Origin: Gemmatimonadota bacterium
GTDB taxonomy: Bacteria > Gemmatimonadota > Gemmatimonadetes > Longimicrobiales > Gaopeijiaceae
Assembly (NCBI GenBank): GCA_026706635.1
Contig: JAPOYJ010000070.1
Coordinates: 1 to 64,000, forward strand
Direction of reading: 5' to 3'
Length of the DNA stretch: 64,000 bases
Of the stretch, positions 9,728 to 19,088 are shown piece after piece. Both the position numbers and the translations under genes were made by a program. Within the stretch, counting starts at the first letter, position 1; the number at the start of each line of letters is the position of its first letter. The notes under the pieces are model-generated. The model saw only the letters and a program-made list of their open reading frames with translations, searched no databases and had not been told where the DNA came from.

Positions 9728-10666
9728 ATGCTCGACGACCGGCTGACGGAGCAACGCAACCCCGAGAGCGAGGCCGTCGACGAGCTCACCACGCTGGAGA
9801 TCGTGGAGCTCGTCAACCGGGAGGACGCGAAGGTCGCGGCCGCTGTCGGCCGCGAGGCCCCGGCGATCGCCAGGGCGGCCGATCTCGCGGCCAAAGCACT
9901 GCGGGGCGGCGGACGCCTGATCTACGTCGGCGCCGGGACTTCGGGGCGACTGGGCGTCCTCGACGCGGCCGAAATGCCCCCAACCTACGGCACCGACCCG
10001 GCGGTGGTCCGGGGGGTGATCGCCGGCGGCCCGAGCGCGCTCGCGCGGTCGTGCGAGGGGGCCGAGGACGACCCCGGTGCCGGCGCGGCCGCCATGGAGC
10101 GGCTGCGCGTCGGCGCTCGGGACTTCGCATTGGGAATCGCCACCTCGGGGACCACGCCCTTTGTGCACGGCGCGCTGGAGAGGGCGCGCGAGCTGGGCGC
10201 GGCGACCGGCATCCTTCTCTGCACCCCGCCGCCACCCGCGCTCACCGACGCCCACGATGTCGTGATTGCACCCCTCACCGGTCCGGAGGTCGTCACCGGG
10301 TCCACCCGGATGAAGGCGGGCACCGCCACCAAGCTGGTCCTCAACTCGATCAGCACGGCCGCGATGATCCGGATGGGGAAGGTCCACGGCAACCTCATGG
10401 TCGATCTGCGCGTCACCTGCGCGAAGCTGCAGGATCGGGGCGAGCGCATCCTGATGGCGACTCTGGGCGTGGGGCGCGGCCAGGCCCGAGAGCTGCTGGA
10501 CGAGGCCGAAGGGCACGTCAAGACTGCCCTGGCGATGCGACGGCTTGGAGTGGGGGCGGCCCGCGCCCGGGCCGCGCTGGATCGGGCCGGCGGGGTCCTG
10601 GCGGAGCTTCCCGAACCCGACACTTCGGCTGCGGGGGCTGGCGGCACCGCGGTGGGGAACCGATAA
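9728..10666 (+). CDS. murQ: N-acetylmuramic acid 6-phosphate etherase
   Basis: Cleaves the lactyl ether of MurNAc-6-phosphate to GlcNAc-6-phosphate and lactate during cell-wall recycling. The protein is 312 aa, full length, with one SIS domain. Family motifs are TTLEIVELVNRED, VGAGTSGRLGVLDAAEMPPT and STRMKAGTATKLVLN. Catalytic Glu82 and Glu113 align with E83 and E114 of the E. coli enzyme. Repeat R4 begins about 30 bp after the stop. No other recycling gene is adjacent. Confidence 0.95.
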   Translation: MLDDRLTEQRNPESEAVDELTTLEIVELVNREDAKVAAAVGREAPAIARAADLAAKALRGGGRLIYVGAGTSGRLGVLDAAEMPPTYGTDPAVVRGVIAGGPSALARSCEGAEDDPGAGAAAMERLRVGARDFALGIATSGTTPFVHGALERARELGAATGILLCTPPPPALTDAHDVVIAPLTGPEVVTGSTRMKAGTATKLVLNSISTAAMIRMGKVHGNLMVDLRVTCAKLQDRGERILMATLGVGRGQARELLDEAEGHVKTALAMRRLGVGAARARAALDRAGGVLAELPEPDTSAAGAGGTAVGNR

Positions 10667-10696
10667 TCGGGCTCTCGGGGGTGCCGCACCCGCCAG

Positions 10697-10823
10697 CTAG
10701 CAGCCCGTGGACAAACCTCCCACGGCATTCGAGGCGCGCTGCATCCCCGCTGGACCGCTTGCTCGCCTGTCCGTACTGTATTGTATACTTTACAATGTGT
10801 AATCCATGGTTTACAATTCCTGT
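10697..10823 (+). repeat. Intergenic repeat copy R4 ending in a promoter
   Basis: Starts with the family's left end CTAGCAGCCCGTGGACAA and the CCACGGCATTCGAGG body. It runs into the two tandem 18-bp dyads at 10777-10794 and 10798-10815. This copy stops there: the next bases are the start of the following gene, so the remainder of the element is absent or was never present. Confidence 0.8.
10789..10817 (+). promoter_or_regulatory. Sigma-70-like promoter for a leaderless mRNA
   Basis: TTTACA at 10789-10794, an exact 17-bp spacer, then TACAAT at 10812-10817. Six bases later is ATG 10824, so the expected +1 is the A of the start codon. No ribosome-binding site lies between. The overlapping tandem dyads suggest that a dimeric regulator could cover both -35 and -10. 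Confidence 0.65.
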
Positions 10824-13800
10824 ATGAGACCACGACCGTACCCTGCTACCGGAGTGCTGCTGGCGCTTCCGATCCTCCTCGCGCCGGCAGGGGCTGCGGC
10901 CCAGCCTCCCGACCTGGACTGGCGGCAGATCACCACCGAGCACTTCGTCGTCACCTATCCCGCTGGGCTCGCCGACCTCGGTGCCCGCGCCGCCAGGAGC
11001 GCGGAGCAGGTGTACGATCTCCTTGCCGAGCGCTTCGTGGATCCCCCCGGGGGCCGCATCCAGCTCCTCCTCTCCGACCACGCCGACTTCTCGAACGGCT
11101 CGGCGACGGCCTTTCCCTACAACAAGGTGACGATCCTGGTCCGGCCCCCGATGGACGGCGGAGCGCTCTCCTACTTCGACGACTGGGTCGAGATGGTGGT
11201 CACCCACGAGCTGGTGCACACCTTCCACCTGGACATGACCGGGTGGATAGGCCGCGTGATCCGCGCGGTCTTCGGGAGGCCCCCGGGGGGGTGGCCGATC
11301 TTTCCGTCCTGGCACGCCCCCTCGTGGGTGCTCGAGGGACTCGCGACCTACTACGAGTCCGAGCTGACCCATGCGGGGCGCGTGGAGGGCACTTGGCACG
11401 ACATGGTGCTCCGCACGGCCGCGCTCGAGGGATCGCTCGACCGGCTGGACCAGGTGACGGGGGTCTCGCCGGTCTGGCCGGGCGGCAACCGCGCATACGT
11501 CTACGGAGCGCACTACATCGACTGGCTCGCCGAGGAGCACGGCGAGGAGGCGCTCGGCGACTTCGCCCGCTCGGTCGCGGACCTGACGATCCCCTACCGC
11601 TTCAATGCCGCCGCAGGTGACGCCTTCGGCACGGGGATCTCTGCCAGCTGGGAGGAGTGGAGCCGAGATGCCGGGGAGCGGTACGGCGAGCTGGCCGAGC
11701 GGCTGGCCGAGCACGCGCCCATCACGATCGGCGAGACGGTTGACGATGGGGGGCGGGTCGCCGGGCAGCCGATCGTGTCGCCCGACGGGGCAAGGCTCGC
11801 CTTCGCCCGGGCCGACGGAGTGGATGCAGCGCAGATCCGCCTCTCGGCACCGGATGGTTCGCACCCGCGCCAGCTCACGCGCCTGAATGGGACCGACGGG
11901 ACGCTGTCGTGGGGCCCCCGCGGCGACCTCTTCTTTACGCAGCTGGAGGTCGAGGGTCTCTACCAGGTAAGGAGCGATCTCTATCGGACTGCGGTGGACG
12001 GCGGGGTCGAGCGCATCACCCATGGGCAACGGCTTACCCACTCCGATGTGGCGCCGGACGGAAAGGTGGCGGTGGCGGTGCAGGAGGGAGGCGGAACCAA
12101 CGGCCTGGTGATCGTCGAGCTGGCGACCGGCGACGTGACGCCGCTCACGGAGCGCCGCGAGGACACGCACTGGGCGTACCCGCGCTGGTCGCCCGACGGA
12201 GAGCGTATCGCCGTGGTGCGGTGGACCCGGCCCGCGATGATGGACATCGTGGTCCTGGATGCGGCCGGGCGCCTCTTGGCGCGCCTGACCAACGACCGCG
12301 CCGTCGACATGACGCCCTTCTGGACCGCCGACGGCTCGACGCTCCTCTGGTCCTCGGACCGGACGGGAATTCCGAACATCTTTGCCGCCAGGGTAGATCG
12401 ACTGGTAGACGGAGGGGAGCGCGAGGTTCGGCAGGTAACGAATGTCCTGGGCGGAGCCGCGCACCCCTCGGTCGATCGTCGGGGCCGCTGGATCCACTTC
12501 GCCTCCTACCACGCCGACGGGTGGCACATCGAGCGGATCCCATTCGACCCGGAGGGCTGGTTCGAGCCGCAGCCGACACTCCCCGCCTTTCTGGACCAAC
12601 CGCTGGCCGCCGCGCACGAGCAGACGGCCTCGGCAGCGACCGCCGATTCCGGGGTCGGCCCGCACGGGGCGTCGGGTGGGGTCTCCCACGCCGCTCCGCA
12701 CAACGGCACAGATGCCGAAGCCGAAGGGCCGCCAGAGGAGGAGCGCTACCGGGCGCTGCCCACGCTCCGGCCCTACTTCTGGCGGCCCGTCGCCCGCGCG
12801 GGCGAGAGCGCCCGGAGCATTTCGGATTCGGCCTTCCACACGGTCATCGAACCGTACGTCGGGTTGGCGACCGAGGGGCGGGACCTGGTCGGGAGGCACC
12901 AGCTCTCGCTTGTCGCAAGGGTGTCGCTCGACGGCGAGCGCCTCACCGGCAACCTCGGGTACAGCTTCTACGGACTCGGCAACCCGGTCCTCGGGGTCTC
13001 GGTCGGCCAGGACTACGGAATCTGGCTTCCGACTTCGTACCCGCTCGAGGGCGAGGAGTTCTTCCTTGTCGACCGCGAGCGCCAGGCCACCCTCACGACC
13101 ACAATCAGGAGCAACCGCTTCCGGAGGGCGGCGGCGCTGACCCTGAGCGGAAGCGTGATTCGCGAGGATTTGTCGCTCGTGGGCTTGGACGGCGCCGCCC
13201 CGCCCTCCCGATGGCCTTTCAGCTTCCCCTCCGAGGAGAGCGTCTTCTCCCAGCTGCGCGCCACCGCGTCCATTTCGCGCGCCCAGCGCCGCGCCTACTC
13301 GATCTCGAGCGAGGACGGTGGCTGGGCCTGGATCGGCGCGCTACGGCAGGGAGTGCTATCCGGACTCGAACCAGAGCTGCGCGACAGCATCCGCTACGAC
13401 CGCAGCTACTCCGAGCTCACGGGCGAGCTGGCGCTCTTCAAGAGCCTCGGCCTAGGTCTTGGCTTCTCGAACCATGTGCTGGCCGTGCGGATCTCCGGCG
13501 GGGTGGCGAGCGGGCCGGGGGCGCATGGGTCTCACTTCGCTGTAGGCGGCGCCGAGGGCTCGCCGGAATCTCTGACGGGCTACGATCTCTTCGGAGGTTC
13601 CTCGAGACTCCTTCCGCTGCGCGGCTACAGGGCTGGCGCGCGCCGGGGGAGCCGCGGGTGGTCGGCGAGCGCCGAGTACCGCTTTCCGATCCTCCTCGTC
13701 GATCGCGGCGTGGGGCTGCTGCCACTCTTTCTCGACAGGGTCCACGGTTCGCTCTTCTGGGACGCCGGGAACGCCTGGGGACCGTTGCAGACCAGCGAGG

Positions 13801-13994
13801 ATAGGGCTGCCCGATTCCCCGAGTATCACAATCCCCGCATGGAGGAGCTCTTGGGCGCGGGGGCCGAGCTCTCGGCGATTCTCTCGGCCGCCTACCAGCC
13901 CAGCCTGACGCTTCGCTTCGGCATAGGCTTTCCGCTTGTCGAGAGCACCGGCCTGGACCCTGTCTTCTACCTGCGGATTGGGAACTCATTCTGA
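10824..13994 (+). CDS. Secreted metalloprotease-like / PD40 propeller / OM barrel protein
   Basis: A 1056-aa multidomain protein. Residues 1-27 form a signal peptide ending in AGAAAQ. Residues about 30-280 are a gluzincin-like domain with HELVH at 128-132 and a downstream Glu171 in EGLATYYES, as in the peptidase-MA group. Residues about 295-560 carry PD40/TolB-like propeller repeats, such as YPRWSPDGERIAVVRW and TPFWTADGSTLLWSSDR. A low-complexity linker (about 590-650) leads to a C-terminal beta-barrel ending in Phe, the outer-membrane targeting signature. The barrel region resembles BamA/TamA-type surface antigens. Whether the protease site is active is unknown. ATG 10806 would start inside the promoter and is rejected. 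Confidence 0.8.
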   Translation: MRPRPYPATGVLLALPILLAPAGAAAQPPDLDWRQITTEHFVVTYPAGLADLGARAARSAEQVYDLLAERFVDPPGGRIQLLLSDHADFSNGSATAFPYNKVTILVRPPMDGGALSYFDDWVEMVVTHELVHTFHLDMTGWIGRVIRAVFGRPPGGWPIFPSWHAPSWVLEGLATYYESELTHAGRVEGTWHDMVLRTAALEGSLDRLDQVTGVSPVWPGGNRAYVYGAHYIDWLAEEHGEEALGDFARSVADLTIPYRFNAAAGDAFGTGISASWEEWSRDAGERYGELAERLAEHAPITIGETVDDGGRVAGQPIVSPDGARLAFARADGVDAAQIRLSAPDGSHPRQLTRLNGTDGTLSWGPRGDLFFTQLEVEGLYQVRSDLYRTAVDGGVERITHGQRLTHSDVAPDGKVAVAVQEGGGTNGLVIVELATGDVTPLTERREDTHWAYPRWSPDGERIAVVRWTRPAMMDIVVLDAAGRLLARLTNDRAVDMTPFWTADGSTLLWSSDRTGIPNIFAARVDRLVDGGEREVRQVTNVLGGAAHPSVDRRGRWIHFASYHADGWHIERIPFDPEGWFEPQPTLPAFLDQPLAAAHEQTASAATADSGVGPHGASGGVSHAAPHNGTDAEAEGPPEEERYRALPTLRPYFWRPVARAGESARSISDSAFHTVIEPYVGLATEGRDLVGRHQLSLVARVSLDGERLTGNLGYSFYGLGNPVLGVSVGQDYGIWLPTSYPLEGEEFFLVDRERQATLTTTIRSNRFRRAAALTLSGSVIREDLSLVGLDGAAPPSRWPFSFPSEESVFSQLRATASISRAQRRAYSISSEDGGWAWIGALRQGVLSGLEPELRDSIRYDRSYSELTGELALFKSLGLGLGFSNHVLAVRISGGVASGPGAHGSHFAVGGAEGSPESLTGYDLFGGSSRLLPLRGYRAGARRGSRGWSASAEYRFPILLVDRGVGLLPLFLDRVHGSLFWDAGNAWGPLQTSEDRAARFPEYHNPRMEELLGAGAELSAILSAAYQPSLTLRFGIGFPLVESTGLDPVFYLRIGNSF

Positions 13995-14230
13995 GTGCAC
14001 GGCCCGCTCGGGGTATCCGCGAGCTGCCCCGTCTTGCGATGTGGTCATCGACCCGACTCTCGTCTTACGCAGAGCTCATCGATCCTGTCGCCGTCTTGCA
14101 GAACGTCCAGTCGACGCGCACTTCCGCAGTGCCATCGTCATTTGCGACCGGATCGGGCAACCCGGAGTGTGCGGAGGACCGTCCTACGTTGCGATGAGGG
14201 TGTGACTTCGGACGTTCGGAGGGAGTGGCA

Positions 14231-15262
14231 ATGATCGGCAGAGTTGCGGCGAGGGGATACGGGATCGGAGCGAAGGGCTGGCTTGGGGCTACGGTGGCGC
14301 TGGTGGGAGCGGCGGCGCACCCCGAGGCGAGCGAGGCCCAGAGTCGGGACCTCAGCTTGCGCATGGTGCCTAGCGGGTGGCACGAGCCCGTCAAGGTGAT
14401 TGGCGTCTGGACCGAGCCGAGCGAGGAGCCGAAGGGCGGCCTGAGCGTCATCAGTCTGCTTGCGGAGGGCCCCGCCGAGGAGTCGGGCGTCAGGAAGGGC
14501 GACATCATCGTGGCGGCGGGGGGTCACCAGCTCGACCAGCCGCTTGACGACGAGGCCGAGGAGGGTGTTGACGACTTGCGCAACCTCCCGAATCAGCGTC
14601 TCCGGGCCCTGGTACAGGCGGTACCAGAGGGGGAGGCGCTCCAGATCGAGTTGCTGCGCGACGGCGAGAGGGTGTCGCTCGCGGTCACACCCGGGGTCAT
14701 GGGGTACGATGAGTTCGGCGAGCGCGTCACGAGGGACGCGGCTGCGAGCTGGATGGACTTGCTCGACCTCGATCGCCTGGCGGAGTCGCTCGAAGACCTG
14801 AGCGCGGAGCTCAGACTCCGCGTTCGCGGGAAGGAGCTGGGGATGCGCATCCGCGACGAGCTGGAGCGGTGGCGAGACCAGTACGAGCACTACCGAAGCC
14901 GGCCCAGAGCACACTCGCTCGACACGAGTTTGGCACTGGTGCCGAGCCGGAGCATTGAGAGCATTGAGCTGCACCTGGAGGGTCTCCGGGGGCTCGGCAG
15001 CCACGGACTCGAGATGGTGGACCTCAATCCAGGACTGGGATCGTACTTCGGAGTCGACGAAGGCGTGCTGATCGCCGACGTCGAGTCGCGGTCGCCGCTC
15101 GGGCTCGAACCCGGCGACGTGGTGATCTCGGTCGATGGCCGCCAGGTGGACGACGCGGACGAGCTGCGCCGCATCCTTCGCTCCTACACCGACGACGAGG
15201 AGATCGTCTTCCGCATCCAGCGCTCTGGCCACGAGACCTCGGTGGAGGGTAGCATTAGGTAG
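14231..15262 (+). CDS. Exported protein with two PDZ domains
   Basis: 343 aa from ATG 14231, preceded by GGAGGGAG; a GTG at 14225 lies inside that ribosome site. The N-terminus has a weak signal-like hydrophobic stretch ending near Ala-Gln (residues 14-37). One PDZ domain is near residues 55-160 (GPAEESGVRKGDIIVAAGG). A second is near residues 265-335 (SPLGLEPGDVVISVDGRQV). A charged helical region (about 175-225) joins them. There is no protease domain, so it is more likely an adaptor or chaperone-like envelope protein than a DegP enzyme. Its end lies about 55 bp before the carboxylase operon. Confidence 0.75.
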   Translation: MIGRVAARGYGIGAKGWLGATVALVGAAAHPEASEAQSRDLSLRMVPSGWHEPVKVIGVWTEPSEEPKGGLSVISLLAEGPAEESGVRKGDIIVAAGGHQLDQPLDDEAEEGVDDLRNLPNQRLRALVQAVPEGEALQIELLRDGERVSLAVTPGVMGYDEFGERVTRDAAASWMDLLDLDRLAESLEDLSAELRLRVRGKELGMRIRDELERWRDQYEHYRSRPRAHSLDTSLALVPSRSIESIELHLEGLRGLGSHGLEMVDLNPGLGSYFGVDEGVLIADVESRSPLGLEPGDVVISVDGRQVDDADELRRILRSYTDDEEIVFRIQRSGHETSVEGSIR

Positions 15263-15317
15263 CGCTGCCGAAGGCGGGCTACAAACATCAGCTGCTACCG
15301 AACCTGAGGGTCGGGCA

Positions 15318-16829
15318 TTGCTCAAGTCGGTCCTGGTCGCCAATCGAGGGGAGATCGCGCTTCGGGTGGTTCGCGCCGCCCAGGACCTGGGGATTCGTGC
15401 CATCGCCGTCTTCTCCGAGGCGGATCGCGGCGCCCCCCACGTGGTCGCGGCCGACGAGGCGTACCATATCGGCCCCGCCCCGGCCGCCGAGAGCTATCTG
15501 AGGATCGACAGGCTGTTGGATGCCGCCCGCCGCTCTGGCGCCGAGGCCATCCACCCCGGGTACGGCTTCCTTGCCGAGCGGGCCGAGTTCGCCGAGGCGG
15601 TGACCCAGGCCGGGCTCGTCTTCGTGGGTCCGGCGGCAGAGACGATCCGCGCGATGGGCGACAAGACGGAGGCGCGGCGCACGATGATCGCGGCGGGGGT
15701 GCCGGTCGTTCCCGGCAACGCCGACCCGATCGCCTCGCCCGCAGAGGCTGGCCGCATAGCCTCTGAGATCGGGGTGCCAATAGTCCTCAAGGCCGCGGCC
15801 GGGGGCGGTGGCAAGGGGATGCGGGTCGTGGAGGATCTGGGCGAGGTCGCACGCGCCTACGAGGCGTGCGCACGCGAGGCCGAGGCCGCATTCGGGGACA
15901 GAAGCGTCTACGTCGAGCGCTACCTGCCGCGGCCGCGCCACATCGAGGTACAGCTCTGCGGCGACTCGCACGGCCGGGTGGTGCACCTCCACGAGCGCGA
16001 GTGCTCGATTCAGCGCCGCCACCAGAAGCTCGTCGAGGAGGCCCCGTCGCCGCTACTCGGCCCCAAGGACCGCACGAGGATCGGCGAGGCGGCACTCCGC
16101 GCCGCCGAGGCGGTCGGCTACGTCGGTGCCGGAACGGTCGAGTTCCTCTGGCAGGACGACGAATTCTACTTCCTCGAGATGAACACCCGCATTCAGGTCG
16201 AGCACCCGGTGACCGAGATGGTGACCGGCGTCGATCTGGTGGAGTGGCAGCTGCGCATCGCATCTGGCGAGCCGCTGCCACTCTCACAGGACGAGATTCC
16301 GATCGCAGGCCATGCGATCGAGTGCCGCATTACCAGCGAGTCCCCCTTTGACGGTTTCCTCCCATCGGCCGGGTCCGTCGCTGGCCTGGAGGTGCCTGGC
16401 GGGCCGGGCGTGCGCTGGGACGGCGGGGTCGGGGTCGGAAGCCAGATCGGCCTGCACTACGACCCGCTGCTGGGCAAGCTGATCGTGCACGCCGCCGACC
16501 GGTCCAGCGCGATTCGACGGATGGCGCGTGCGCTCGACGAGTTCCTCATCGCCGGCATGGCGACGAGCGCCCCGTTGCTCAGGCGGATTATGCACGAGCC
16601 CGACTACCTCGCCGGGCGTCTCTCGACCGCCTACCTGGAGGATCACCCGCAGCTCCTCTCCGAGGCGCCGTCTCCGGGTGAGCGCGAGGTGCTCCTGGTG
16701 GCCGTAGCGCTGCTGGAGCACCGCCGGAGAGGTATGCGCGCGGCGCCGCGCATTGTGGATGGGGGACACCCGCTCCCCCGGTGGGCCGATCTCCCGCGAT
16801 CCTGCCAGCCGAGCGGGAGCGGGTGGTGA
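15318..16829 (+). CDS. Acyl-CoA carboxylase biotin carboxylase subunit
   Basis: ATP-grasp biotin carboxylase of 503 aa that carboxylates protein-bound biotin using bicarbonate. The start is TTG 15318, which gives [18 protein letters not shown] at the N-terminus. The glycine-rich ATP loop [14 protein letters not shown] and the [15 protein letters not shown] catalytic stretch are intact. It is about 55 aa longer than the AccC encoded at 45220, with an extra C-terminal tail as in propionyl-CoA or other acyl-CoA carboxylases. It overlaps a biotin carrier gene, which overlaps a mutase gene; this fits propionyl-CoA to succinyl-CoA conversion. The carboxyltransferase subunit is not in the window. 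Confidence 0.88.
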   Translation: MLKSVLVANRGEIALRVVRAAQDLGIRAIAVFSEADRGAPHVVAADEAYHIGPAPAAESYLRIDRLLDAARRSGAEAIHPGYGFLAERAEFAEAVTQAGLVFVGPAAETIRAMGDKTEARRTMIAAGVPVVPGNADPIASPAEAGRIASEIGVPIVLKAAAGGGGKGMRVVEDLGEVARAYEACAREAEAAFGDRSVYVERYLPRPRHIEVQLCGDSHGRVVHLHERECSIQRRHQKLVEEAPSPLLGPKDRTRIGEAALRAAEAVGYVGAGTVEFLWQDDEFYFLEMNTRIQVEHPVTEMVTGVDLVEWQLRIASGEPLPLSQDEIPIAGHAIECRITSESPFDGFLPSAGSVAGLEVPGGPGVRWDGGVGVGSQIGLHYDPLLGKLIVHAADRSSAIRRMARALDEFLIAGMATSAPLLRRIMHEPDYLAGRLSTAYLEDHPQLLSEAPSPGEREVLLVAVALLEHRRRGMRAAPRIVDGGHPLPRWADLPRSCQPSGSGW

Positions 16830-17365
16830 GCCGGGAGGGGGGCGAGCTGGCCAGCTACATCGTCGAGCTCCTCGGCGAGCGCCACAGAGTGGGCGTTGGG
16901 CCGGGAGGGACCGTTCACATTGACGGGAGGGAGGTCGATGCCGAGCTGGCCCCGACGGGAGCTCCGGACGGTCACCGCCTCCTCCTGGACGGGGCTTCAC
17001 ATGTGCTCGCCGCTGGGCACGAAGGCGGAGGCGGGTGGCGCCTCGCGCTCGGCGGCCGGGACTTCCGTGTGATGGTCCTCGAGGAGCGGGCGGCCCGGCT
17101 CGGGGCACTGGCGGGAGGAGGACGCCGGAAGCCCCGAGTCGCGTCCCTATCCGCCCCCATGCCTGGCCTCGTGGTCCGGATCGAGGTGGAGGAGGGGGAC
17201 GAGGTGGAGGAGGGGCAGGCACTCCTCATCGTCGAGGCGATGAAGATGGAGAACGAGCTGCGGGCGACCGCTGCGGCACGGGTGGTCCGCGTCCCGGTGC
17301 GCCCCGGCCAGGCGGTCGAGAAGGGCCAGCTGCTGGTCGAGTTCGCGGAGGCGCAGGAGGCGTGA
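16826..17365 (+). CDS. Biotin carboxyl carrier subunit of acyl-CoA carboxylase
   Basis: 179 aa with a C-terminal biotinyl domain. The biotinylated Lys is in EAMKMENEL, preceded by the [18 protein letters not shown] strand pattern. The N-terminal half resembles the BT-type linker region found between carboxylase and carrier in fused enzymes; here the chain is split into two proteins. GTG 16826 forms a GTGA overlap with the preceding stop. GTG 16823 and GTG 16781 are alternative starts. The gene's own stop overlaps the next start in the same way, so all three subunits are probably translated coupled. Confidence 0.85.
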   Translation: MSREGGELASYIVELLGERHRVGVGPGGTVHIDGREVDAELAPTGAPDGHRLLLDGASHVLAAGHEGGGGWRLALGGRDFRVMVLEERAARLGALAGGGRRKPRVASLSAPMPGLVVRIEVEEGDEVEEGQALLIVEAMKMENELRATAAARVVRVPVRPGQAVEKGQLLVEFAEAQEA

Positions 17366-18906
17366 GCACGGGCGACGGGGACCTCTTCCGGGAGCGGCTG
17401 CCAGAGGGCTTCAGCGTCCGCGACGACCTCGGGCGCCCCGGGAGCTTCCCCCATACGCGCGGGATATACCGGTCGATGTACCGAGGCCGCCTCTGGACAA
17501 TGCGGCAGTACGCGGGCTTTGGCACTGCCCAGGCGACCAACGCGCGCTATCGCTTTCTCCTCGAGCGCGGGACCACGGGCCTCTCGGTGGCCTTCGACCT
17601 GCCCACCCAGATGGGGTACGACTCCGACGCGCCGATGGCGGTCGGCGAGGTGGGCAGGGCGGGGGTGGCAATCGACACGCTGGACGACATGCGCACGCTC
17701 CTCGGCGGAATCGACCTGGGGGCGATCTCGTGCTCGATGACGATCAACGCCACGGCCCCGATCCTCCTAGCCCTCTACACGGCCGTCGCCGACGAGACCG
17801 GAGTGCCGCGCAGCAACCTCCGGGGCACCGTGCAGAACGACATCCTGAAGGAGTACATCGCCCGCGGGACGTACATCTATCCCGTCGCCCCGTCGCTCAG
17901 GATGGTGAGCGATCTGATGGCCTTCGCGGCGGCCGAGCTTCCGCAGTGGAACACCATCTCGGTCTCCGGCTACCACATCCGCGAGGCTGGCTCGACGGCG
18001 GCGCAGGAGGTCGCCTTCACCCTCGCCAACGGCCTCCACTACGTCGAGCGGGCGCTGGAGCGGGGGATCGCGCTCGAGGACTTCGCACCCCGCATCTCCT
18101 TCTTCTTCGCGGCCCACAACGACCTCTTCGAGGAGGTCGCCAAGTTCCGGGCAGCCCGTCGGATCTGGTCGCGGCTGATGAGAGAGCGTTTCGGCGCGTC
18201 CGACCGATCCTGTCGTCTCCGCTTCCACACGCAGACGGGCGGATCGACGCTGACCGCGCAGCAGCCGCTCAACAACGTCGTCCGGGTGGCTCTGCAGGCG
18301 CTCGCGAGCGTACTCGGGGGGACGCAGTCGCTGCACACCAACGGATACGACGAGGCTCTGGCGCTTCCGAGCGCCGAAGCGGCCGAACTGGCGCTCCGCA
18401 CCCAGCAGATCATGGCCGAGGAGTCGGGCGTGGCCGCCTGGGCGGACCCCCTTGGCGGGAGCTTCCTACTGGAGCACCTGACCAATTCCGTCGAGTCCGA
18501 GGCACTCGCGCAGATGTCGCGAATCGAGGAGATGGGCGGCTCGGCGGCCGCCATCGAGTACATGCGCGACGAGATCCACCGCGCCGCCTACCGCCACCAG
18601 CTGGATGTCGAGAGCGGAGACCGGGTGGTCGTGGGGGTGAACCGCTACGAGACGGAGGCTGAGCCCACCCCGGTGGCTGGCCCCGACTACCGCGACCTGG
18701 AGCGGCACCAGGTGTCGACCCTCGAGTCGTTCAGAGACGGGCGGGACGCGGGCCAGGTGGAGAGCGCACTGCGGGGAGTGCGCGACGCTGCGCGGGGCGA
18801 TGGGAACCTGCTGCCTCCGATGATCGAGGCGGTGAAGCGAAGGGCCACCCTCGGGGAGGTCAGCGACGCGCTCAGGGAGGTGTGGGGAACCCACTCCCGG
18901 TCCTGA
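17362..18906 (+). CDS. Methylmalonyl-CoA mutase, large subunit without B12 domain
   Basis: The catalytic TIM-barrel half of an acyl-CoA mutase, 514 aa. The active-site motif is RQYAGFG with Tyr50. By family knowledge, methylmalonyl-CoA mutases have Tyr there, isobutyryl-CoA mutases Phe and hydroxyisobutyryl-CoA mutases Ile, so methylmalonyl-CoA is the likely substrate. [12 protein letters not shown] and [16 protein letters not shown] are conserved. The cobalamin-binding domain with DxHxxG is absent; a separate small subunit, not encoded here, must supply it. GTG 17362 overlaps the previous stop as GTGA. Confidence 0.9.
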   Translation: MSTGDGDLFRERLPEGFSVRDDLGRPGSFPHTRGIYRSMYRGRLWTMRQYAGFGTAQATNARYRFLLERGTTGLSVAFDLPTQMGYDSDAPMAVGEVGRAGVAIDTLDDMRTLLGGIDLGAISCSMTINATAPILLALYTAVADETGVPRSNLRGTVQNDILKEYIARGTYIYPVAPSLRMVSDLMAFAAAELPQWNTISVSGYHIREAGSTAAQEVAFTLANGLHYVERALERGIALEDFAPRISFFFAAHNDLFEEVAKFRAARRIWSRLMRERFGASDRSCRLRFHTQTGGSTLTAQQPLNNVVRVALQALASVLGGTQSLHTNGYDEALALPSAEAAELALRTQQIMAEESGVAAWADPLGGSFLLEHLTNSVESEALAQMSRIEEMGGSAAAIEYMRDEIHRAAYRHQLDVESGDRVVVGVNRYETEAEPTPVAGPDYRDLERHQVSTLESFRDGRDAGQVESALRGVRDAARGDGNLLPPMIEAVKRRATLGEVSDALREVWGTHSRS

Positions 18907-18916
18907 CGATCGTCCG

Positions 18917-18962
18917 CTAGCAGTCCGGGATAGTCTCGCGCGGTTTGTCCACGGGCTGCTAA
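18917..18962. repeat. Minimal repeat copy R5 (both inverted ends)
   Basis: A 46-bp copy with a left end CTAGCAGTCCG and a right end TTTGTCCACGGGCTGCTAAG enclosing only about 15 bp. It starts shortly after the mutase stop. It shows that the inverted ends can exist without the long body. Confidence 0.6.
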
Positions 18963-18964
18963 GG

Positions 18965-19011
18965 GAACCCCCAGCGAACCCGCACGTTCGGCACGGGTCC
19001 CCCGGGGGTTC
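18965..19011. terminator. Strong stem-loop, probable terminator
   Basis: Outer arms GAACCCCC and GGGGGTTC enclose inner arms ACCCG/CGGGT. A T-rich tail is short on both strands. It could end the mutase operon on + and the small minus-strand ORF or operon from 19.7 kb. Confidence 0.55.
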
Positions 19012-19088
19012 GTTCTGTAACTACCGGCCGCAACCCGGCGCGAAGACCGCTCTACGGCGTGGACTTCTCGTGATCGTGGCTCGGTGGC

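Noticed and set aside
10789-10820. Biotin-operon (BirA) box, because GGTTTACAA occurs in the repeats and bioY is in the window
   Set aside because: The other half TTGTAAACC is not at the required 14-16 bp distance; the dyad centre is only a few bases, and the module is not specific to biotin genes.
13995-14230. A gene between the large barrel protein and the PDZ protein
   Set aside because: Frames are short, without start sites or conserved pattern; only the ribosome site of the PDZ gene is clear.
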